From Candidatus Dojkabacteria bacterium UBA3081 (GTDB taxonomy: Bacteria > Patescibacteriota > Dojkabacteria > SC72), in NCBI GenBank assembly GCA_002366615.1, contig DFBL01000048.1, forward strand, positions 1 to 6,319: a DNA stretch of 6,319 nt. Reading direction: 5' to 3'. Position numbers and translations under genes: made by a program. Below the pieces are notes generated by a model. The model was not told the origin of the DNA, did no database searches, and saw only the letters and a program-made list of their open reading frames with translations. The stretch's first letter is position 1, and each line of letters opens with the position of its first letter. This document shows positions 6,237 through 6,319 of the stretch, one piece after another.

Positions 6237-6256
6237 GAGGTGGCATATGCCACCTC
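6237..6256 (-). promoter_or_regulatory. tuf-rpsJ intergenic hairpin enclosing Shine-Dalgarno and ATG
   Basis: A perfect 20-nt palindrome (GAGGTGGC, loop ATAT, GCCACCTC) lies 11 nt past the tuf stop. In the minus-strand transcript it is not followed by a U-tract (UCAGUAUCUU comes next), so it is a poor intrinsic terminator. It may instead be a weak terminator, attenuator or mRNA-end stabiliser at the str/S10 boundary. Its 5' arm extends to GGGAGGTGG, an excellent Shine-Dalgarno, and six bases after GGAGG comes an ATG within the loop and 3' arm. That ATG opens a 10-codon frame (MPPLSILSLI, 6246-6214) ending before rpsJ. Whether this is a leader peptide or coincidence cannot be told from the sequence. 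The rest of the 68-nt gap is AT-rich, with no convincing promoter. Confidence 0.55.
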
Positions 6257-6267
6257 CCAAATATTTT

Positions 6268-6319
6268 TTACTTAATAACCTCAGTAACAACTCCCTTACC
6301 TACAGTTGCACCACCCTCT
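6268..6319 (-). CDS. tuf: elongation factor Tu, C-terminal fragment
   Basis: Only the last 16 codons and the TAA are in the window: EGGATVGKGVVTEVIK. This is the terminal strand of EF-Tu domain 3, where bacterial proteins typically read REGGRTVGAGVVTxI. The common Arg after GG is Ala here. EF-Tu delivers aminoacyl-tRNA to the ribosomal A site as a GTP complex. Its place directly upstream of rpsJ is the standard end of the str operon (rpsL, rpsG, fusA, tuf), which supports the assignment despite the shortness of the fragment. Confidence 0.93.
   Translation of the reverse strand, partial: EGGATVGKGVVTEVIK

Noticed and set aside
6237..6270. Intrinsic terminator for tuf
   Set aside because: The stem is strong, but in the direction of tuf transcription it is followed by UCAGUAUCUU rather than a U-tract. 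The T-run lies on the other side and would suit only a plus-strand transcript, and no plus-strand gene exists here.
1..6319. Mobile element, CRISPR array, tRNA gene or phage-like insertion
   Set aside because: Both strands were read and no direct repeats, terminal inverted repeats, cloverleaf or foreign gene were seen; the operon is continuous apart from the missing rpmC.

Overview
The window is one uninterrupted stretch of the bacterial str/S10/spc ribosomal-protein supercluster. Every gene reads on the minus strand, so transcription runs from high to low coordinates. In that order it holds the last 16 codons of tuf (EF-Tu), a 68-nt gap with a strong hairpin, then rpsJ (S10), rplC (L3), rplD (L4), rplW (L23), rplB (L2), rpsS (S19), rplV (L22), rpsC (S3), rplP (L16), rpsQ (S17), rplN (L14), rplX (L24), rplE (L5) and the first 19 codons of rpsN (S14). 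All products were identified by reading family-diagnostic motifs in the translations.

Packing is extreme: neighbouring genes overlap (TAATG junctions, an 11-nt overlap and a 17-nt overlap) or are separated by 1 to 18 nt. Only two gaps are longer, the tuf-rpsJ gap and a 71-nt gap between rplP and rpsQ. The classical order places rpmC (L29) in that second gap. There is no room for it; the gap instead reads, directly after the rplP stop and in the same frame, as a 19-codon stretch resembling the C-terminal helix of L29. This apparent vestige of rpmC is the most interesting observation here.

The DNA is AT-rich. Start sites are mostly preceded by A-rich sequence without a clear Shine-Dalgarno motif. 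Stop codons are TAA or TAG only, and all genes read through with the standard bacterial code. Small, motif-complete proteins, a zinc-ribbon L24, and the style of L5, S3 and L16 (for example GYVAVVRPG in L16) suggest a reduced-genome lineage such as the Candidate Phyla Radiation (Patescibacteria). That placement is inference and is not proven by the window.

Functionally the genes supply core parts of both ribosomal subunits: the peptidyl-transferase surroundings (L2, L3, L4, L16), the exit tunnel (L4, L22, L23), the subunit bridge protein L14, the 5S rRNA-binding protein L5, and the 30S head and body (S3, S10, S14, S19, S17). Nothing in the window is mobile, phage-related or CRISPR-like. The oddities are the rpmC vestige, a 60-residue Lys/Thr tail on L24, the hairpin before rpsJ that encloses a perfect Shine-Dalgarno and ATG, and a lysine at the conserved arginine position of L16.
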